Source: Methanobacteriota archaeon (GTDB lineage: Archaea; Thermoplasmatota; Poseidoniia; Poseidoniales; Poseidoniaceae). From it: a DNA stretch of 14,835 nucleotides. Made by a program: the position numbers and the translations under genes. Below are positions 12,159 through 14,835 of the stretch, piece by piece. The DNA lies in contig JAACDL010000009.1 of assembly GCA_009936765.1 (NCBI GenBank), positions 1-14,835 on the forward strand. The letters run 5' to 3'. The stretch's first letter is position 1, and every line of letters begins with the position of its first letter. The notes under the pieces are model-generated. The model saw nothing but the letters and a program-made list of their open reading frames with translations, did no database searches and had not been told where the DNA came from.

Positions 12159-13967
12159 TCATGTGCTGAACATCGATGATGCTCCATCAAGAATTACCGA
12201 TGACACTAGACTTGCTAATGCTGCAACCCAGAGTAACTGAATGGTTTGACCAATAGCGCTTGTGAAGCCACCACCACGTAGCCTAGTAGCAATCATAGAC
12301 ACTGCTAAAACCTGAATTAAGATTAGTATGGATGCGATGATTTTGAACATCATGATATTGTCATTAACAGCACTAGGGTCTTCCATTACCGGTAACACGA
12401 ATCCGCCTGAGGAATCGGTAATCGATTTGATATCGGTTGATTCGGCAATGCTAGTAGCAACCCCTGCAATAGTTTCACCTAATTGCAATACAATAGAAAT
12501 CGTAACGTTTAGTGAGACTACAGAAGATATCAACAATCCAAATGCAACTCCCCACATGGTAGATGCAGACAAACTTCTTCGTCTCCTCAATGAAAGTAAG
12601 TTAGTGACCGATTTTGAAACCATATCCGCAGTAGCAGCAGGTTCACCTGATGACTGAGAACCTTCGATGTAGATTCGATTGTACCTCGCAATTACAGCGG
12701 AGTTGGTGTCTGCTGCGAAATAATCCCAAGCTCTTTCGCTGTCGATTCGAGTGGACAATCGCTTCTCTAGACGATCGATTGATTGGTCTAGAGTTCCGAA
12801 GTCGATTCCTCTTAGCGCCCTGATTGTAGCGCTTGGCTCTGCACTTCTAGCCTGTGCAGTACCACCAAGTGCTCTAACGAAATCAGGGTAGGCTTCATCT
12901 CTACGTAGAACATTTTTCTCTTCTCTTTGAACGAGTGTTGAAGGAATTAATAGCGGAGTTAATGGAATTGCAATAATAATCAAACCATATTTATCCCAAC
13001 TTACAGTGAGCCCTTCCCAATAAGAGATCACGATAATTGTAGTCAGTACTAGCAACAGAATACTAACGATTCCTGCTCCAAGCCAAGTCTGTTTGAAAAG
13101 AAGGCGGAATGGCGTAGTGAACTCATCTCTGGCGAATGTTTGGTCTTCAGGAATGGTTGCTCTAAAGGCAAATAGCGCACCAACTTGAATTACAACGAAC
13201 AGAAATCCTGCCAAAAGTAGCCACCTAATTCTTGTGGCTACATCTATAGGTGTTTCTGAACCACCTGTTCCTATTTCGAAAAGAACTAGGTGGATTCCTG
13301 CGATAACTAATCCAAAAAGACCTGCTGAAACCAAAGAGACGTAAATCTCCTTCATGGTATCTACACTCTCCAGGCGGGTGTCGTAGATTGTATTGTACTG
13401 CTCAGCAACTGTTTCTTGTTCAGCACGCATGAAAGCATCAATCGGCTGACCCGCTTCGATAGAGAACGCCATTCTGTCCAAAAAGTCCGACCAAAGAGAA
13501 GATGGTGATTGTTGTGCCACAATTCTAGCAGCCTCAGGTAAAGAAGTGTGCCATTTGTCCACAAGTGTCTCAATTCTTTGAACTTCTTGTGCAAGTTCAC
13601 CATAATCTTTCATCTGTTTCAAAATGTCGAAAATAGTATCTGCACCAATTTCTCCTAATGATAAGATACCCATTCTTGTAATGAACATATGCATCTCTTT
13701 CTCAATTAAAATAGCGGACCGATTTACTTCCAGTACAGGGAAATAGATTGCTGCTCCACCTGAAAGAACAGGTAATAGAATAAGAAGAAATATTCCGGTG
13801 AATCCAGCGAATAACCCTCCTTCTGAAAAGCCCCCGGTTAGCCAAATCATTAGCGCTGCGCTAAATAATCCTGCAAATGCAGCAGGTAATATGAAGAATA
13901 ACAGGAAACGAGAAACTGGCATCTCTAGACGGCGTAGGGCGATCTGCCAAGTCGCCATACGTTCCAT
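12159..13967 (-). CDS. arlJ: Archaellum membrane platform protein ArlJ (FlaJ)
   Basis: The 602-residue polytopic protein has predicted helices at about 21-43, 52-78, 209-231, 249-269, 296-315, 326-345, 468-497, 541-562 and 576-594. There are two cytoplasmic regions, 80-205 and 346-465, each a T2SF-type GspF-like domain. MFITRMGILSLGEI, YGELAQEVQRIETLVDKW and the repeated acidic-helix region (AFSIEAGQPIDAFMRAEQE) match archaellar ArlJ more than pilus or Tad TadB/C proteins. It anchors the motor in the membrane and is engaged by ArlI. The ATG at 13967 is supported by the upstream GGAGATGAT SD site; ATG 13958 is an alternative. It starts 17 bases after the arlI stop, forming an arlI-arlJ unit, and ends flush against nth. 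Confidence 0.93.
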   Translation of the reverse strand: MERMATWQIALRRLEMPVSRFLLFFILPAAFAGLFSAALMIWLTGGFSEGGLFAGFTGIFLLILLPVLSGGAAIYFPVLEVNRSAILIEKEMHMFITRMGILSLGEIGADTIFDILKQMKDYGELAQEVQRIETLVDKWHTSLPEAARIVAQQSPSSLWSDFLDRMAFSIEAGQPIDAFMRAEQETVAEQYNTIYDTRLESVDTMKEIYVSLVSAGLFGLVIAGIHLVLFEIGTGGSETPIDVATRIRWLLLAGFLFVVIQVGALFAFRATIPEDQTFARDEFTTPFRLLFKQTWLGAGIVSILLLVLTTIIVISYWEGLTVSWDKYGLIIIAIPLTPLLIPSTLVQREEKNVLRRDEAYPDFVRALGGTAQARSAEPSATIRALRGIDFGTLDQSIDRLEKRLSTRIDSERAWDYFAADTNSAVIARYNRIYIEGSQSSGEPAATADMVSKSVTNLLSLRRRRSLSASTMWGVAFGLLISSVVSLNVTISIVLQLGETIAGVATSIAESTDIKSITDSSGGFVLPVMEDPSAVNDNIMMFKIIASILILIQVLAVSMIATRLRGGGFTSAIGQTIQLLWVAALASLVSSVILDGASSMFST

Positions 13968-13971
13968 CTAA

Positions 13972-13980
13972 ATCATCTCC
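13972..13980 (-). promoter_or_regulatory. SD site of arlJ
   Basis: On the minus strand GGAGATGAT, one mismatch from the ideal GGAGGTGAT, lies 4 bases before the ATG at 13967. It supports that start and co-transcription with arlI. Confidence 0.6.
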
Positions 13981-13984
13981 AATT

Positions 13985-14835
13985 TCAGCGTTCAGTAATG
14001 CTGACCCATGTGTCGATGGCTGCGCGGAATGCATCCCAGCCGCCATTGTAATACAAATTCAAAAGGTCAAACACATCGTCGTAATGAGTTAGTCCTCTGT
14101 CCACCATTGTCTGAATTGCTTCAGATCTTCGTGATACTTCGTCGTAAATGTCTCTCTTGTTTTCAAAACCAGCCAATGCTGCAATTTTATTCTCTAGTAG
14201 ATGTGATTGGAACATACCACGGAAGTAGTGCTTATCTTTAATCGGGTCCCACTCGAACATTCCTCTTGTTAGAACACCGTCACTGTGCTTATTGTAGCCA
14301 ATAACTTCGTCGATTCCAGTAATACGTCTTGCGATACCACCATTCAATTCTACAACTTCTTGGAAAATTGCGAAGTTTAAGTTATCGAAGAAACGGATTG
14401 GAACGTTAATTGGGTCACCAGTAAATCTCTGAATCATCTTTACGATAGATGATGCGTGGAATGTAGCGATAACTGGGTGACCTGTCTGCATAGCCTGGAA
14501 AGCGGTTGCTCCTTCTACACCACGAATTTCTCCAATGATAATGTATCTTGGTCGAGAACGCAGTGCTGCCTTTAGCAAGTCGAACATTTCAACTCTGCTT
14601 TCTTCATTTTTGGAATCACGAGTAACCAGCCTCTGCCAAATCTTGTGTCTTACTTTGACTTCAGGTGTATCTTCAGCAGAGTATATCTTGACATTGTGGT
14701 CAATGAATGGCAAAATTGCATTCAGCGTTGTGGTTTTACCGGATGCAGTTTCTCCACTTACCAACACAGACATTCCGAACTCAAGACAAAGCCAGATGTA
14801 AGCTGCAACTTGAGCACTCATTGTGCCCCATTGTA
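13985..14835 (-). CDS. arlI: Archaellum motor ATPase ArlI (FlaI), C-terminal part
   Basis: The frame stays open through base 14835 (codons before the in-frame ATG at 14821 read Q-W-G-T), so the N-terminal domain lies beyond the window and 14821 is internal. Counting from that ATG: Walker A is GETASGKTT (23-31), the Asp box is SAEDT (48-52), Walker B is RPRYIIIGEIRG (90-101), and the His box is ATFHASS (119-125). INVPIRFFDNLN follows. This is the secretion-superfamily ATPase core, with archaellar-type features. It hydrolyses ATP in the cytoplasm to drive archaellum assembly and rotation together with ArlJ. The C-terminal about 110 residues are helical and more variable. The stop is 17 bases before arlJ. 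An archaeal pilus ATPase (EppA/PilB-like) is a less likely alternative. Confidence 0.92.
   Translation of the reverse strand, partial: QWGTMSAQVAAYIWLCLEFGMSVLVSGETASGKTTTLNAILPFIDHNVKIYSAEDTPEVKVRHKIWQRLVTRDSKNEESRVEMFDLLKAALRSRPRYIIIGEIRGVEGATAFQAMQTGHPVIATFHASSIVKMIQRFTGDPINVPIRFFDNLNFAIFQEVVELNGGIARRITGIDEVIGYNKHSDGVLTRGMFEWDPIKDKHYFRGMFQSHLLENKIAALAGFENKRDIYDEVSRRSEAIQTMVDRGLTHYDDVFDLLNLYYNGGWDAFRAAIDTWVSITER

Noticed and set aside
1..14835. CRISPR array, insertion sequence, prophage or defence cassette
   Set aside because: There are no regularly spaced repeats, transposase, integrase, Cas, restriction or phage proteins. The only direct repeat (4518-4552) has fewer than two full copies.

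Overview
The window looks like chromosomal DNA of a planktonic marine euryarchaeon, most likely Candidatus Poseidoniales (Marine Group II) or a near relative in Thermoplasmatota. The support is: two archaellins with class III signal peptides, an archaellar motor pair (ArlI and ArlJ), archaeal TATA boxes with apparently leaderless starts, very tight gene packing, and a mix of bacterial-looking genes (PolX with a PHP domain, endonuclease III, a lipoprotein, DedA, HMA and glutaredoxin proteins). The lineage is inferred from gene content, not from a marker-gene tree.

Layout. 1-315 (+) is the 3' end of a DedA/VTT membrane protein. 340-415 (+) is tRNA-Glu(UUC). 523-1731 (+) is a tandem archaellin pair. 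1803-2303 and 2359-3207 (+) are two unrecognised membrane proteins, the second with an aromatic N-terminal repeat and a poly-Asp linker. From 3317 to 8600 everything is on the minus strand. Read in the direction of transcription it is HMA metal-binding protein, membrane pyrophosphatase, lipoprotein, alpha/beta-hydrolase esterase, GHMP sugar kinase and glutaredoxin. 8669-8971 (+) is an Nfu-type Fe-S protein, divergent from the HMA gene. It ends flush against a small membrane protein on the minus strand (8972-9307). 9352-12158 (+) is a three-gene unit: PolX, a 71-residue membrane protein and endonuclease III. It ends flush against the archaellum genes arlJ and arlI on the minus strand (12159-14835; arlI runs off the window). 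No stretch longer than about 110 bases lacks a gene, and I see no CRISPR array, insertion sequence or integrase.

How the genes relate. ArlI (ATPase) and ArlJ (membrane platform) drive assembly and rotation of the archaellum, whose filament could be built from the two archaellins about 10 kb away. PolX and Nth suggest a base-excision-repair unit. The pyrophosphatase uses PPi hydrolysis to pump ions. Nfu, HMA and glutaredoxin are small thiol/metal-handling proteins.

Expression signals fall into two classes. Four genes that begin transcription units have a TATA-like box centred about 24-26 bases before the start codon, implying leaderless mRNAs. Downstream genes in tight units have Shine-Dalgarno (SD) sites, and at four junctions the upstream TGA stop lies inside that site. 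The most unusual protein-level observation is that PolX keeps a complete PHP metal site but appears to have glutamine where the third catalytic aspartate of the polymerase palm should be.
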